A DNA stretch of 64,000 bases from positions 34,570-98,569 of the forward strand of contig NZ_PYVZ01000019.1 in NCBI RefSeq assembly GCF_003056405.1. Reading direction: 5' to 3'. The translations under genes were made by a program, and so were the position numbers. The notes beneath the pieces were generated by a model, which did not search any database, was not told where the DNA came from, and was given only the letters and a program-made list of their open reading frames with translations. This DNA is from Devosia indica. GTDB lineage: Bacteria > Pseudomonadota > Alphaproteobacteria > Rhizobiales > Devosiaceae. Below, one piece after another: positions 43,328-53,111 of the stretch; the first letter of the stretch is position 1; every line of letters starts with the position of its first letter.

Positions 43328-44235
43328 CTCGCGTCCTCCACCATCCAGGCGACCAGCTCTTCGTAGGAGTGCCCGGCGTGAGCCGCCTGCTCGGGCACCA
43401 GTGAGGTCGGCGTCATGCCTGGCTGGGTGTTGATTTCCAGACAGACCAGTTCGCCATCTTCGCCTACCGCATCGTTGTACCGGAAATCGGAACGGGTCAC
43501 GCCGCGGCAGCCGAGAGCCGCATGGGCGGCCAATGCCATCTTCTGCACTTTGTCGTAAATTTTCGGTTTCAGATCGGCCGGAATGACGTGCACGGACCCA
43601 CCTTCGGCGTATTTCGCCTCGAAATTGTAGAAGTTCAGCTCGGTGACGATCTCGGTCACCCCCAGCGCCACGTCGCCCATCACCGCACAGGTCAGCTCCC
43701 GACCGGGAATGTAGCGCTCCACCATCACCTCTTCGCCCGAGTTCCAGTCCTCTCGCAGGATCTCCTGCGGCGGATGGCTGGTGTCGCCCTTGACGATGAA
43801 GACGCCAAAGCTCGACCCATCGGCAATCGGCTTGATCACATAGGGCGGCGGCATCACATGCGCCCTGCCCGCTTCGGCCCGGTGGACCACGACATGGTCG
43901 GTCACCGGCACCCCGGCGGATTTGAGCATGATCTTGGCCTGGTGCTTGTCCATCGCCAGCGCCGAGGCCAGCACCCCCGAATGGGTATAGGGAATCTGCA
44001 TCAGCTCAAGCAGCCCCTGGATCATCCCGCTCTCGCCAAACGGCCCATGTAGCGCATTGAACGCCACATCGGGCTTGAGCTCCGCCAGTACATTGGCAAT
44101 ATCGCGCCCGACATCGACCTCGGTGACCCGGTAGCCAGCCCGCCGCAAGGCCGCCGCGCATTCCGTTCCCGAACTCAGCGAAACCGGGCGCTCATTGGAC
44201 CACCCGCCCATCAGGACGGCGACATGCTTGCTCAT
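43315..44235 (-). CDS. ddl: D-alanine--D-alanine ligase
   Basis: A 306-residue ATP-grasp enzyme that makes the D-Ala-D-Ala dipeptide. [15 protein letters not shown] opens the N-domain; F-N-A-L-H-G, the ATP-grasp P-Y-V-I-K-P, and E-I-N-T-Q-P-G-M-T (metal ligands) are intact. It overlaps murC by four bases. In related genomes murB lies between murC and ddl; here it is absent. Length matches the DdlB type. Confidence 0.96.
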   Translation of the reverse strand: MSKHVAVLMGGWSNERPVSLSSGTECAAALRRAGYRVTEVDVGRDIANVLAELKPDVAFNALHGPFGESGMIQGLLELMQIPYTHSGVLASALAMDKHQAKIMLKSAGVPVTDHVVVHRAEAGRAHVMPPPYVIKPIADGSSFGVFIVKGDTSHPPQEILREDWNSGEEVMVERYIPGRELTCAVMGDVALGVTEIVTELNFYNFEAKYAEGGSVHVIPADLKPKIYDKVQKMALAAHAALGCRGVTRSDFRYNDAVGEDGELVCLEINTQPGMTPTSLVPEQAAHAGHSYEELVAWMVEDASCNR

Positions 44236-45650
44236 GGGGTATCCGCCCCTATCAGCGCTTCGAGCTCACCCGGCAGGGCTGCCGCCCATTGCGTGATATT
44301 GCCTGCGCCGAGGCAGACCACATAGTCCCCCTCCTCGACCCGCGAGGCCAGGAGCGGCGCCAGCGCTTCGGGGCGGTCGATCACCCGCGCATCGCGATGC
44401 CCGCGCGCCCGGATGCGATTGACCAGCTCCTCATGCGTCACGCCGGGCATCGGCTGCTCGCCGGCCGCATAAATCGGCGCGACGATCACCGTGTCGGCAT
44501 CGTTGAAACAGGCTGCGAAATCGTCGAACAGGTCATGCACGCGGCTATAGCGATGCGGCTGCACCACCGCGATCACATCGCGCCGCGCCGATTGCCGGGC
44601 CGCCTTGAGCACCGCCGAAATTTCAACCGGATGGTGCCCGTAATCATCGATCACCGTCACCCCGCCCACTTCGCCCGTCTTGGTGAAGCGCCGCTTCACC
44701 CCGGTAAAGTCGCGGAGACCCTTGCGGATGGCTTCAGCCGGCACGTGCAGTTGATCGGCCACCGCAATCGCCGCGGTGGCATTGAGCGCATTGTGAATGC
44801 CCGGCATGGGTAGCTCCAGCCCGTCGATGCGCAATTGCGTCTGGCGGATGCGATCCCGGATTTCAACGGAGAAATGCTGCACCCCGTCCCGGTTTTCGAG
44901 ATCTGTCAGCAGCACATCGGCCTGCGGGTTCTGTCCATAGGTAATGACCCGGCGGTCGCGAATATCGCCCACCAGTGCCTGCACCTCGGGGTGATCCAGG
45001 CACATCACCGCAAAGCCATAGAAGGGCACATTCTCCACGAACTGGTGGAAGGCCTTCTTCACCCCCTCGAAGCTGCCATAGTGATCCAGATGCTCGGCAT
45101 CGATATTGGTCACCACCGCCACATCGGCGGGCAGCTTGACGAAAGTGCCGTCGCTCTCATCGGCCTCGACCACCATCCACTCGCCGCCACCCAGCCGCGC
45201 ATTGGTGCCATAGGCATTGATGATGCCGCCATTGATGACGGTCGGATCGAGATTGCCCGCATCGAGCAGCGTCGCCACCAGCGTCGTCGTGGTCGTCTTG
45301 CCATGCGTGCCGCCAATGGCTATGGCGGTCTTGAAGCGCATGATCTCGGCCAGCATCTCGGCCCGGCGCACCACCGGCAGGGCCCGCGCCCGCGCCGCCA
45401 TCAATTCGGGATTGTCCTTTTTGATCGCGGACGACACCACGACCACCTCGGCCTTGCCCAGATTGTCGCCGCTCTGGCCGATTTCCACGGTGATCCCCAT
45501 GTCGCGCAGGCGTTGCACATTGGGGTTGGCGGCCATGTCCGACCCCTGCACCACATAGCCCTGGTTGTGCAGGATCTCGGCGATACCGCTCATGCCGATG
45601 CCGCCTATGCCGATGAAATGAACCGGCCCGATATTGCGGGGCATCTTCAT
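44232..45650 (-). CDS. murC: UDP-N-acetylmuramate--L-alanine ligase
   Basis: A 472-residue Mur ligase adding L-Ala to UDP-MurNAc. The N-terminal Rossmann motif G-I-G-G-I-G-M-S-G, the ATP loop G-T-H-G-K-T-T-T-T (113-121), and D-D-Y-G-H-H-P (about 327) are MurC signatures. It overlaps ddl and murG by four bases on each side, so translation is coupled through the run ftsW-murG-murC-ddl-ftsQ-ftsA. Confidence 0.97.
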   Translation of the reverse strand: MKMPRNIGPVHFIGIGGIGMSGIAEILHNQGYVVQGSDMAANPNVQRLRDMGITVEIGQSGDNLGKAEVVVVSSAIKKDNPELMAARARALPVVRRAEMLAEIMRFKTAIAIGGTHGKTTTTTLVATLLDAGNLDPTVINGGIINAYGTNARLGGGEWMVVEADESDGTFVKLPADVAVVTNIDAEHLDHYGSFEGVKKAFHQFVENVPFYGFAVMCLDHPEVQALVGDIRDRRVITYGQNPQADVLLTDLENRDGVQHFSVEIRDRIRQTQLRIDGLELPMPGIHNALNATAAIAVADQLHVPAEAIRKGLRDFTGVKRRFTKTGEVGGVTVIDDYGHHPVEISAVLKAARQSARRDVIAVVQPHRYSRVHDLFDDFAACFNDADTVIVAPIYAAGEQPMPGVTHEELVNRIRARGHRDARVIDRPEALAPLLASRVEEGDYVVCLGAGNITQWAAALPGELEALIGADTP

Positions 45651-46765
45651 GGTGTGGGTCTCCCTTGGATCTGGGTATTCTTGCCCGCCAGCGTCTCGGC
45701 GATATCGGCCAGCCGCTCGACGGCCCTGGGCTTGCCAAGAGCCGCCGCAGCGCTCGCGGCACGCTTGAGTTGGTCCGGGTCGCTCAACAGCTCGTGAAGT
45801 CGAGTGGCAAGCGATTGCGGTGAAAGCGTGGCCTGTTCGGCCACCCAGCCGCCGCCGCCCTCTTGCAGGAACAGCGCATTATGCTTCTGGTCCGAATCCA
45901 GCGCACCCGGCAGCGGGATGAGAATGGCCGGACGCCCGATAACGCAAAGCTCGGTAACCGTCGAAGCCCCGGCGCGCCCGATCACCAGATGGGCGTCGGC
46001 GATCCGCTCGGGCAGGTCGGCAACGAAACTGGCCAGCTCCACGCTCGTGCGCGATTGCCGGTAGCTCTCGGCCACCCGCTCGATATCCTCGGCCCGCGCC
46101 TGCTGCAGGATATGCAGCCGATGCCGCAGATCATCGGGCAACAGCGCAATGGCCGCCGGCACGATGTCGGACAAGGCCCGCGCCCCCTGGCTGCCGCCGG
46201 TCACAACCAGGCGAATGGCGCCCTTCTGGTCCAGCGCCGGATAGGGCTTGCCCGCCAGCGGCCGCACGCGGTCGCGCACCGGATTGCCGGTCACCACCTT
46301 TTCCAGCGTCTGGTTTTCGGCAAAGCGCGTTTCCGGAAAGCTCATCGCCAGCACATCGGCAAACCGCGCCAGCGCCCGGTTGGCCCGGCCCATGACCGCA
46401 TTCTGTTCATGCAGCACGCCGGGAATGCCCAGCAGATTGGCCGCAACGAAAGGGGGAAATGTCGGATAGCCGCCAAAACCGATCACCGCATCGGGGCGCA
46501 GCTTGCGCAGCACGTTCCAGGCCGTGCCGATGCCGCGCACAATGGTCATGCCCGCCCCGATCAGCTTGAGCGGATTGCGCCCCGAAGGCGTCGCAGCCGG
46601 TACGATATGGATCCGCCGGGCCGGGAAATCGGCGCCATAGCTTTCCACCCGGTGGTCGGTCATCAGCTCGACCGCATGGCCGCGCCGGATCAGCTCCTGC
46701 GCCAGGGCCATGGCCGGAAACAGATGGCCGCCCGTGCCACCGGCAATAAGGACAAATGTTTTCAT
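45647..46765 (-). CDS. murG: Undecaprenyldiphospho-muramoylpentapeptide beta-N-acetylglucosaminyltransferase
   Basis: A 372-residue GT28 glycosyltransferase that converts lipid I to lipid II on the inner face of the membrane. The G-G-T-G-G-H loop near residue 9, the F-G-G-Y loop near 96, the T-G-G-S-Q-G-A loop near 189 and the C-terminal donor motif R-A-G-A-S-T-V-T-E are all present. It overlaps ftsW and murC by four bases on either side. Confidence 0.97.
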   Translation of the reverse strand: MKTFVLIAGGTGGHLFPAMALAQELIRRGHAVELMTDHRVESYGADFPARRIHIVPAATPSGRNPLKLIGAGMTIVRGIGTAWNVLRKLRPDAVIGFGGYPTFPPFVAANLLGIPGVLHEQNAVMGRANRALARFADVLAMSFPETRFAENQTLEKVVTGNPVRDRVRPLAGKPYPALDQKGAIRLVVTGGSQGARALSDIVPAAIALLPDDLRHRLHILQQARAEDIERVAESYRQSRTSVELASFVADLPERIADAHLVIGRAGASTVTELCVIGRPAILIPLPGALDSDQKHNALFLQEGGGGWVAEQATLSPQSLATRLHELLSDPDQLKRAASAAAALGKPRAVERLADIAETLAGKNTQIQGRPTP

Positions 46766-47925
46766 TCGGCGGGGGCTACCACGGCGCTGCGGTAGCTGGG
46801 AAGGCCAGTCACCATGCGCTCCTCAGGCTTGGTGCGCGTCAGCGCCAGCATCAGCCCCATGCCAAAGGCGACCGCGATCATCGAGGTGCCGCCATAGGAC
46901 ACGAATGGCAGCGTCATGCCCTTGGCCGGCATCAGGTTGAGGTTCACCGCCAGGTTGATCCCCGACTGCATGGCAAACTGCGCCGCCAGGGTCGAGGCGG
47001 CCAGCCGCGCGAACAGGCTCGCCTGCCGCTGCGCTGCCAGCATGGCACGAATGGCGATAAAGCCGATCAGGCCAACCAGCCCCATGCAGAACACAATGCC
47101 GAACTCCCCGGCGGCGGCCGAAAACACGAAGTCGGCATGGGCGTCCGGTATAAGCCGGTTGGCCACGGATTCACCCGGCCCCCGCCCGAACCATCCCCCT
47201 TCCATCAGCGACTGCAAAGCCCGGTCCACCTGATAGGTATTGCCGTCCTCGGGATTGATGAAGGAGTCGATGCGGCGCGCAAAATGCGGGAAAAACGCGT
47301 AGCCGCCCACCAGCAATCCGCCGGCTGCGCCGCCCAGCCCGACAATCACCCACCAGGAAATGCCGGAGAAAAACAGCAACACGGCCCAGGTCGCCATCAC
47401 CAGCGCCGTCTGCCCCAGGTCGGGCTGCAGCAGCAGCGCGCCCACCAGCAGGCCCATGATGATCGTGGCTATCGCACGCCCGGGCACATTGCGGTGGATC
47501 ATATACTCCGAAAACAGCCACGCTCCGATAACCGCAAAGGCCGGCTTGACGAATTCGGTCGGCTGGATGGTCCAGCCGGCAATCGAGATCCAGCGCCGGG
47601 CACCCTTGACCTCGGTGCCGAAATGCAGCGTCGCCCAGAGCAGGATGGTCATCACCACCAGCGTGGCAAGGGCCACGAAGCGCGCCTGGCGCTGGTTGAG
47701 CAGTGAGGTCGCCAGCATCACCGGAATGGCCAGCAGGCAGAACAGCGCGTGGCGGATCACGAAGTGCCATTCATCCAGCCCAATGCGCTCGGCCACGGCC
47801 GGGCTGGCACCAAAGCTGAGTACCATGCCCACGGCAAGCAGCATGATCAGCGCCCCGAGCAGTTCGCGGTCAATCGACCACCACCATTCGGCCAGGGGCG
47901 TTTTTTCGGCGCGGGAAAACATCAT
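46762..47925 (-). CDS. ftsW: Septal peptidoglycan glycosyltransferase FtsW
   Basis: A 387-residue SEDS polymerase with about ten membrane helices. SEDS motifs include Q-P-T-E-F-V-K, L-L-Q-P-D-L-G-Q-T, and P-F-V-S-Y-G-G-T-S. It polymerises lipid II with FtsI at the septum. It is the first gene of the second half of the dcw cluster and has its own likely promoter upstream, because murD, which normally precedes it, is missing and an unrelated module lies there. Two adjacent ATGs open the frame; the first is used. Confidence 0.96.
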   Translation of the reverse strand: MMFSRAEKTPLAEWWWSIDRELLGALIMLLAVGMVLSFGASPAVAERIGLDEWHFVIRHALFCLLAIPVMLATSLLNQRQARFVALATLVVMTILLWATLHFGTEVKGARRWISIAGWTIQPTEFVKPAFAVIGAWLFSEYMIHRNVPGRAIATIIMGLLVGALLLQPDLGQTALVMATWAVLLFFSGISWWVIVGLGGAAGGLLVGGYAFFPHFARRIDSFINPEDGNTYQVDRALQSLMEGGWFGRGPGESVANRLIPDAHADFVFSAAAGEFGIVFCMGLVGLIGFIAIRAMLAAQRQASLFARLAASTLAAQFAMQSGINLAVNLNLMPAKGMTLPFVSYGGTSMIAVAFGMGLMLALTRTKPEERMVTGLPSYRSAVVAPAE

Positions 47926-47944
47926 CGGGGAAAAACCGGGCTAC

Positions 47945-47972
47945 GCAATACAAACTGTATCGAGTGTATCAA
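47945..47972 (-). promoter_or_regulatory. Putative promoter of the ftsW-murG-murC-ddl-ftsQ-ftsA run
   Basis: On the minus strand TTGATA (47967-47972) and TATTGC (47945-47950) have a 16-base spacer, about 20 bases before the ftsW start. The terminator of the upstream DUF4394 gene lies just beyond, so a promoter is needed here. Confidence 0.4.
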
Positions 47973-48021
47973 CCACTTGGTTACCGATTTGCCAAAGCCT
48001 TTGCGTTTTGCGAATCCCGCT

Positions 48022-48054
48022 CAAAAAGAAAGGCCACGGCACTGCCGCGGCCTT
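48022..48054 (-). terminator. Terminator of the DUF4394 gene
   Basis: A long GC stem (AAGGCCACGGCA with TGCCGCGGCCTT, one A-C mismatch) is followed on the minus strand by TTTCTTTTTGA. Confidence 0.7.
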
Positions 48055-48113
48055 CCCTGCTTCACCTGCAATACGCCCGAGCCTGGAACGAGATCGGGGC
48101 AACGCCACAGGTG

Positions 48114-48899
48114 TCACTGCAAGATGGCGAGATCCGTGATCATGCCATCAACGCCTTCAATCGGGCCCCAGGCCTCGGCCGCGCCGCTCTCCAGGTCGAC
48201 CGTATGCAGCACATTGTCGATCACCAGGAACGCGGTATTGGTCAGGTCTTCGGTGGTGGCGATGTCGAAGGCATAGGCAGAGCCTTCCACGCCCAGCTTG
48301 CCAATGGCTGCCAGCGTGCCGTCATTGGGCGAGACCTGCTGGATCAGGGCCGCGATGGTCGCGTCGATGTCATACATCGCGGTCGACTCGGGCTTGCCAT
48401 AGGAATTGATGTAGGATGCCTCGACGATGTCGGGCGCTTCGCCGGCATGCATGTCGGCCTCTTCGAAGGCCAGCGAACCATCCACCGTCACCATGCCATC
48501 ATCGACATTGACGCGGTGATTGGTGCCATCAGTGCTCATCAGGCGCAGGCGGTCTGCCATGGGGTTGAAATCGACAATGGCGCCTTCATAGCTGGGCAGC
48601 ATTTCCGACAGGGTCGACTTCACGGTCGCAGCGCCCGATGCGGTGTCGATCGTCACGACATCGCCGGAAAGCGTCACACCATAAAGCATCTTGTCTGCCG
48701 GGCGGACATCGATACCGGCGAGCGCGTCGACCCCGGTAACGTCCATCGTGCCCGAGACCTCGCGGGTTTCGGTATCGAACATGACAAGCGTCTTGTCGCC
48801 GACCAATCCGACCGCCGGGGCCGCATAGGCGCTGGTGGCCAGGCCGGCCGCACCCAGGATGAGGGCAGCGCGAAGGGCAATAAGGGAAGATGCAGTCAT
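48114..48899 (-). CDS. DUF4394-domain secreted protein
   Basis: A 261-residue protein with a signal peptide (cleavage near A-Y-A-A-P, about residue 27). The mature part shows the DUF4394 pattern: G-L-V-G-D-K-T-L-V-M-F-D, G-I-D-V-R-P-A-D-K-M-L-Y-G-V, D-F-N-P-M-A-D-R-L-R-L and N-H-R-V-N-V-D-D-G, a small beta-propeller-like repeat structure. It is probably periplasmic; function unknown. It is divergent from an ECF sigma/anti-sigma pair, with an 8-base inverted repeat between them, so it is a good candidate for the target of that sigma factor. Confidence 0.85.
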   Translation of the reverse strand: MTASSLIALRAALILGAAGLATSAYAAPAVGLVGDKTLVMFDTETREVSGTMDVTGVDALAGIDVRPADKMLYGVTLSGDVVTIDTASGAATVKSTLSEMLPSYEGAIVDFNPMADRLRLMSTDGTNHRVNVDDGMVTVDGSLAFEEADMHAGEAPDIVEASYINSYGKPESTAMYDIDATIAALIQQVSPNDGTLAAIGKLGVEGSAYAFDIATTEDLTNTAFLVIDNVLHTVDLESGAAEAWGPIEGVDGMITDLAILQ

Positions 48900-48945
48900 T
48901 GGAACGTCTCCTCTGAAATGCGCTTCTCGAGCGCGTTTACATCAG

Positions 48946-49029
48946 GGGTACACATGGGCGACTGCGCCCGGATGCAGTGGCCGGAAAAAACTTTGGCGCT
49001 GCATCCATAAGACCGGCTGGCGGGTAATC
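48946..49029. promoter_or_regulatory. Symmetric divergent promoter region between DUF4394 and the ECF sigma gene
   Basis: A perfect 8-base inverted repeat, GGATGCAG at 48970-48977 and CTGCATCC at 48999-49006, places the same GCATCC facing both genes. Seventeen bases after it on the plus strand is GTAATC (49024-49029); eighteen bases after it on the minus strand is GTACCC (48946-48951). This would fit a shared -35/-10 pair for divergent sigma-dependent transcription, or an operator. The assignment is inference. Confidence 0.45.
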
Positions 49030-49051
49030 GACAGGAACGAGATTTGCCGCC

Positions 49052-49606
49052 ATGCTCCACACCATGAAGCCACACACTGCGCCCGAAGAGCTGATTCTGC
49101 AGATCGCCAGGGGCGAGCGCGCTGCGCTGGCGCAATTGTTCGAAGCAGAATCCGGACGCCTGCTGGCCGTCGCCCAACGCATCCTGCGCCGTCGCGATCT
49201 GGCCGAAGAAGTGATCCAGGAGGTCTTTCTGTCTGTCTGGCGCAATGCCGGTAACTATGACCGCTCCAAGGGCACCGCGCGCGGCTGGCTGACCGTCATG
49301 GCCAGGAACCGCGCCCTCAATCTGCTGCGCGACGGCGCACGCATGGACTACAAGGACGGCGAGACACTGGCCGAACTGGGCGACCGCGCTGCCGATGTGC
49401 GCGCAGCCTTCGATGCCTTGTCTGCCCGCGATGCCCTCCGCCACTGCCTTGAGGCGCTCGACGCCTCCAAGCGCGAAGCTATCCTGCTCTGCTATGTCAC
49501 TGGCCTCAACCACGGCGAGGCCGCCGCCACCATGAAAGTGCCCCTGGGCACCATCAAGTCATGGGTCCGGCGTGGCGTGGTCGCCCTGCAGGAGTGCCTG
49601 GCATGA
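49052..49606 (+). CDS. ECF-type RNA polymerase sigma factor (SigK-like)
   Basis: A 184-residue sigma factor with region 2 (A-L-A-Q-L-F-E ... V-I-Q-E-V-F-L-S-V-W, A-R-G-W-L-T-V-M-A-R-N-R-A-L) and region 4 (R-E-A-I-L-L-C-Y-V-T-G-L-N-H-G-E-A-A, V-P-L-G-T-I-K-S-W-V-R-R-G). There is no region 1 or 3, as in extracytoplasmic-function sigmas. The downstream RskA-like anti-sigma gene overlaps it by four bases, the arrangement of SigK/RskA pairs. ATG at 49052 or 49064; the first is used because of AGGAACGAG upstream. It occupies the place of murD in the dcw cluster. Confidence 0.92.
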   Translation: MLHTMKPHTAPEELILQIARGERAALAQLFEAESGRLLAVAQRILRRRDLAEEVIQEVFLSVWRNAGNYDRSKGTARGWLTVMARNRALNLLRDGARMDYKDGETLAELGDRAADVRAAFDALSARDALRHCLEALDASKREAILLCYVTGLNHGEAAATMKVPLGTIKSWVRRGVVALQECLA

Positions 49607-50301
49607 CCCCGCAGGATCGTGAACGCATTGGCGAATATGTGCTGGGCTTGCTCGAAGGCACAGAAGCACAGGACTTTGAAGCGCGCCTGGCCAGCGAACC
49701 CGAACTGGCTGCGGCGGTGACGAAACTGCGTGCGCAGCTTCAAACGCTTGATGACACCGCCGGCGAACTGCCCGTCGACCCCGCATTGTGGCAGCGCATC
49801 AACGCACGCCTGGATGCGCCCAAAGACGAACCGGCGCAACCGGCTCCCCTCCGCCCCGCCAATGACAATCGCTGGACCCGGCGGCTCGGCATGGCCGCCA
49901 GCATTCTGGTCGCCCTGGCCGTCGGCTATCTGACCGGCACGAACCTGACGACCTCGCGCCAGCCTGTGATGATCGCGGTCCTTCTGACTGAGGATGGCTC
50001 CGAGCCCGGCGCCATTGTCGAGGCCTTTGCCGACGACACCATTCGCCTCGTTCCGCTCGACCTGACCGCCCGGCCTGCTGACCGGGTCTATCAGGTCTGG
50101 ACCCTGCCCGATCCGGAGACCGGTCCGGTCTCCATGGGCATTTTTGACGATCCGGCAACGCTGTCCCTGTCCGGACCCGACCTGCCGCCGCCTGAACCCG
50201 GCCAGCTCTATGAGATTACGCTTGAACCATCCGGTGGCTCACCGACAGGGCGTCCGACCGGACCAATCCTGGTCAAGGGCTTCGCCAAATCGCCGCTCTA
50301 G
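49603..50301 (+). CDS. Anti-sigma factor with RskA-like C-terminal domain
   Basis: A 232-residue membrane protein. The N-terminal cytoplasmic anti-sigma domain (R-I-G-E-Y-V-L-G-L-L-E, about 1-75) is a zinc-free ASD-like helix bundle. One membrane helix lies at residues 96-114. The periplasmic RskA domain (PF10099) has V-Y-Q-V-W-T-L-P-D and L-Y-E-I-T-L-E-P-S-G-G-S-P-T-G-R-P-T-G-P motifs. It should hold the sigma factor until regulated proteolysis or an oxidative/envelope signal releases it. It overlaps the sigma gene (ATGA), so the two are made in equal amounts. A terminator follows. Confidence 0.92.
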   Translation: MTPQDRERIGEYVLGLLEGTEAQDFEARLASEPELAAAVTKLRAQLQTLDDTAGELPVDPALWQRINARLDAPKDEPAQPAPLRPANDNRWTRRLGMAASILVALAVGYLTGTNLTTSRQPVMIAVLLTEDGSEPGAIVEAFADDTIRLVPLDLTARPADRVYQVWTLPDPETGPVSMGIFDDPATLSLSGPDLPPPEPGQLYEITLEPSGGSPTGRPTGPILVKGFAKSPL

Positions 50302-50316
50302 CCTCAGAAACGACAA

Positions 50317-50343
50317 TCCCCGGACAAGGCCGGGGACTTTTTT
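50317..50343 (+). terminator. Terminator of the sigma/anti-sigma operon
   Basis: A seven-pair stem TCCCCGG/CCGGGGA with loop ACAAGG is followed by C and six T residues, 15 bases after the anti-sigma stop. Confidence 0.85.
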
Positions 50344-50448
50344 GACAGGATATGGGGTCCGGTTGTTTCCGGACATCTTCATCTTGGGGCTCCGGGCCCG
50401 CTCCTGCGTCACAGGTGAAAGCAAGAACGCGCCAGGTCCAAATTGGTT

Positions 50449-51534
50449 TCAGCGCAATTTCAGGCTCGACAGCCCGATCAGTGCCAGCACGAAGGAAATG
50501 ATCCAGAACCGGATCACCACCTGGCTTTCGGTCCAGCCCAGATGCTCGAAATGATGATGGATCGGCGCCATGCGGAACACCCGTTTGCCGGTCAGCCGGA
50601 AGGACGTCACCTGCACGATCACCGATACGGTTTCGAGCACGAACAATCCGCCAATGATCGCCAGCACGATCTCATGCTTGGTGGCCACCGCAATTGTGCC
50701 CAGCGCACCGCCCAGGGCCAGCGAGCCGGTATCTCCCATGAAGATCTGCGCCGGCGGTGCATTGAACCACAAAAAGCCCAGGCCCGCCCCGATCAGCGCC
50801 CCGCAGACCACCGCCAGTTCCGCCGTTCCCGGCACACCATTGAGCAGCAGGTAGTCGGCATAGGTCTGCGATCCGACCAGATAGGCGATCAGCCCGAAAC
50901 AGGCCGCCGCCACCATCACCGGCACAATCGCCAGGCCATCCAGCCCATCGGTCAGATTGACCGAATTGCCCGCCGCCACCACCACGAAGCCGCCGAACAG
51001 AATGTAGAAATAGCCCAGATTGAGCGCCAGATCCTTGACGAAGGGGAACAGCAGCGAGGTGCCATACGAGCCCGAGGCCAGTTGCGAGATGAAGAAGGCC
51101 GCGATACCCCCGATCAGCGCCTCGAGAATAAGCCGCTGCTTCGAGCCGAAGCCGGTATGGCTCATCCGCTTGACCTTGAGATAATCGTCGTAAAAGCCGA
51201 TGGCGCCGAACCCGATCGTGACGAACAGCACCACCCAGACATAGCCATTGGTCAGGTTCGACCACAAAAGGGTCGAGATCACCGCGCCCGACAGGATCAT
51301 CAGCCCGCCCATGGTGGGCGTGCCCTTCTTGGTCAGCAAATGCCCGGCCGGACCATCCTCGCGGATTGGCTGGCCACGCCCCTGCTTGACGCGCAGCAGC
51401 GCAATCATCCCCGGCCCGAACAGGAACACGAAGAACAGCGCCGTGACCACCGCACCCGCCGTGCGGAAGGTGATGTAGCGGAACACGTTGAAGGCGGCGA
51501 TCTGCTCACCCAATTGGCCAAGGAAATAGAGCAT
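50449..51534 (-). CDS. mraY: Phospho-N-acetylmuramoyl-pentapeptide transferase
   Basis: A 361-residue integral membrane enzyme that makes lipid I from UDP-MurNAc-pentapeptide and undecaprenyl phosphate. Catalytic aspartates are seen in [16 protein letters not shown] and M-G-D-T-G-S-L; the basic H-H-H-F-E loop lies near the C-terminus. It is the last gene of the rsmH-ftsL-ftsI-murE-murF-mraY run. murD, the expected next gene, is missing. Confidence 0.97.
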   Translation of the reverse strand: MLYFLGQLGEQIAAFNVFRYITFRTAGAVVTALFFVFLFGPGMIALLRVKQGRGQPIREDGPAGHLLTKKGTPTMGGLMILSGAVISTLLWSNLTNGYVWVVLFVTIGFGAIGFYDDYLKVKRMSHTGFGSKQRLILEALIGGIAAFFISQLASGSYGTSLLFPFVKDLALNLGYFYILFGGFVVVAAGNSVNLTDGLDGLAIVPVMVAAACFGLIAYLVGSQTYADYLLLNGVPGTAELAVVCGALIGAGLGFLWFNAPPAQIFMGDTGSLALGGALGTIAVATKHEIVLAIIGGLFVLETVSVIVQVTSFRLTGKRVFRMAPIHHHFEHLGWTESQVVIRFWIISFVLALIGLSSLKLR

Positions 51535-51560
51535 TCTTGTCTACTACACTTTCGGGTGTG

Positions 51561-52952
51561 TCAGCTATGTGCGAATCGCGATTTGATTTCGGTGACGACG
51601 CGCGACAGGCCCACACCGTTGGACCCTTTGACCATAACTGCGTCGCCATAGGCAAGGTCGGCCATGATCACGTCCAGACCTTCTCCAATGGAGTTGTAGT
51701 GCCCCGCCAACAGGCCCTGCGGCAGCACTGTGGCCAGCGCGGCCATGTTCTGGCCCACCAGATGCACCCGCTCTGCGCCGCTGTTCTTGACAGCGTCGGC
51801 CAGCCCCGCATGCATCGCTGCGCCCGCCGCGCCCAGCTCCAACATGTCTCCGAGCACCACGATCTTGCGCCCGCCCGGCGCCTCCAGCGTCGAGAACACC
51901 TCCAGCGCCGCCCCCATCGAGGCGGTATTGGCATTATAGCTCTCATCGATCAGCAGCAGCGGCCGCTCCTCCGGTCCAACCGCCACGCGCTGCCCCCGCC
52001 CCGGCTGTGCACCAAATCCGGCCAATGCCCGCAACGCCGTCTCCGGCTCGATCCCGGCCAGATGCGCCACCGCCAGCGCCGCCGTGGCATTGGACAACAT
52101 GTGCCGCCCGGTCACGCCCAATGTCAGCGCATGCGTCTCATCGCCATGAACGATCGTTGCAAAACTGCGGTCCGCCGCCATTTCCGGCGCCGTGATCTGC
52201 CAGTCGACGCCCCGCGCGAAACCATAGGTCACCACCCGCCCCAAATCGGCCGCCGCCGCCAGTTCCAGCAGCAGATTGATCTGCGGATGATCGGCATTGA
52301 GCACCGCCGTGCCGCCCGGCTCCAGTCCCTCGAAAATCTCGGCCTTGGCTCGCGCGATATTGTCCAGGCTCCCCAGCTTTTCCAGATGCGCCGGTGCAAT
52401 ATTGGTAATAACGGCCACATGCGGCCGCACCAGCTTGCTCAGCGGGCGGATTTCATCGGGCGCATTCATGCCCATTTCGAACACGCCGAACTGCGCCGTC
52501 TCTGGCATGCGCGCCAGCATCAGCGGCACACCCCAGTGATTGTTGAAGCTCTTGATCGAGGCATGCGTCTCCCCCGCCGCCTCGAACACCAGTCGCAGCG
52601 CTTCCTTGGTGGTCGTCTTGCCCACGCTGCCCGTCACGCCGGCAACAAAGGCCCGGCCGCGTTTCCGCGCCGCAATTGCCAGATCACGTAAGCCACCCAG
52701 CGCATCGGGCACGACAATCCGGCCGTCCCCCTCGCCCTGGCTGACCAGCGCCGCTATCGCACCGTTCTCCAGCGCCGTCTGGACAAAATCATGCCCGTCG
52801 AAGCGATCGCCCTTGATCGCAACAAACAGCGCCTCGGGCCCCAACTCGCGGCTGTCTATGGAGATCGAATTGATCTCGCGCACCGACACCCCGGTCGCCT
52901 TGCCACCGGTGGCCGCCAGTATGGCGTCGAGTGTAAATAGAGGTGGGGTCAT
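51561..52952 (-). CDS. murF: UDP-N-acetylmuramoyl-tripeptide--D-alanyl-D-alanine ligase
   Basis: A 463-residue Mur ligase that adds D-Ala-D-Ala, the product of Ddl. D-S-R near residue 33, the ATP loop G-V-T-G-S-V-G-K-T-T (105-114), N-N-H-W-G-V-P and D-E-S-Y-N-A-N are MurF markers. It lies 26 bases before mraY and 159 bases after murE, the only sizeable gap in this run. Confidence 0.96.
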   Translation of the reverse strand: MTPPLFTLDAILAATGGKATGVSVREINSISIDSRELGPEALFVAIKGDRFDGHDFVQTALENGAIAALVSQGEGDGRIVVPDALGGLRDLAIAARKRGRAFVAGVTGSVGKTTTKEALRLVFEAAGETHASIKSFNNHWGVPLMLARMPETAQFGVFEMGMNAPDEIRPLSKLVRPHVAVITNIAPAHLEKLGSLDNIARAKAEIFEGLEPGGTAVLNADHPQINLLLELAAAADLGRVVTYGFARGVDWQITAPEMAADRSFATIVHGDETHALTLGVTGRHMLSNATAALAVAHLAGIEPETALRALAGFGAQPGRGQRVAVGPEERPLLLIDESYNANTASMGAALEVFSTLEAPGGRKIVVLGDMLELGAAGAAMHAGLADAVKNSGAERVHLVGQNMAALATVLPQGLLAGHYNSIGEGLDVIMADLAYGDAVMVKGSNGVGLSRVVTEIKSRFAHS

Positions 52953-52980
52953 CAGCAGTCTCCACGCACTGTATGCGACA

Positions 52981-53001
52981 CCTCCCCCTTGGCGGGGGAG
53001 G
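52981..53001. repeat. GC-rich palindrome between murE and murF
   Basis: CCTCCCCC-TTGGC-GGGGGAGG, an eight-pair hairpin, followed by further G- and C-runs up to about 53075. It resembles the dispersed intergenic hairpin near 28004. No gene is seen in the 159-base gap 52953-53111. Confidence 0.45.
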
Positions 53002-53111
53002 CTGGGAGGGGGTGGTGGTCGAACACGATACCGGGAGCCTGGACGCCCCTCGTCCCCGCCCTCCCCAAAAGGGTGAGCGTGTGGAGCGGTGCGTCGGGCA
53101 GCATCGGCTCC

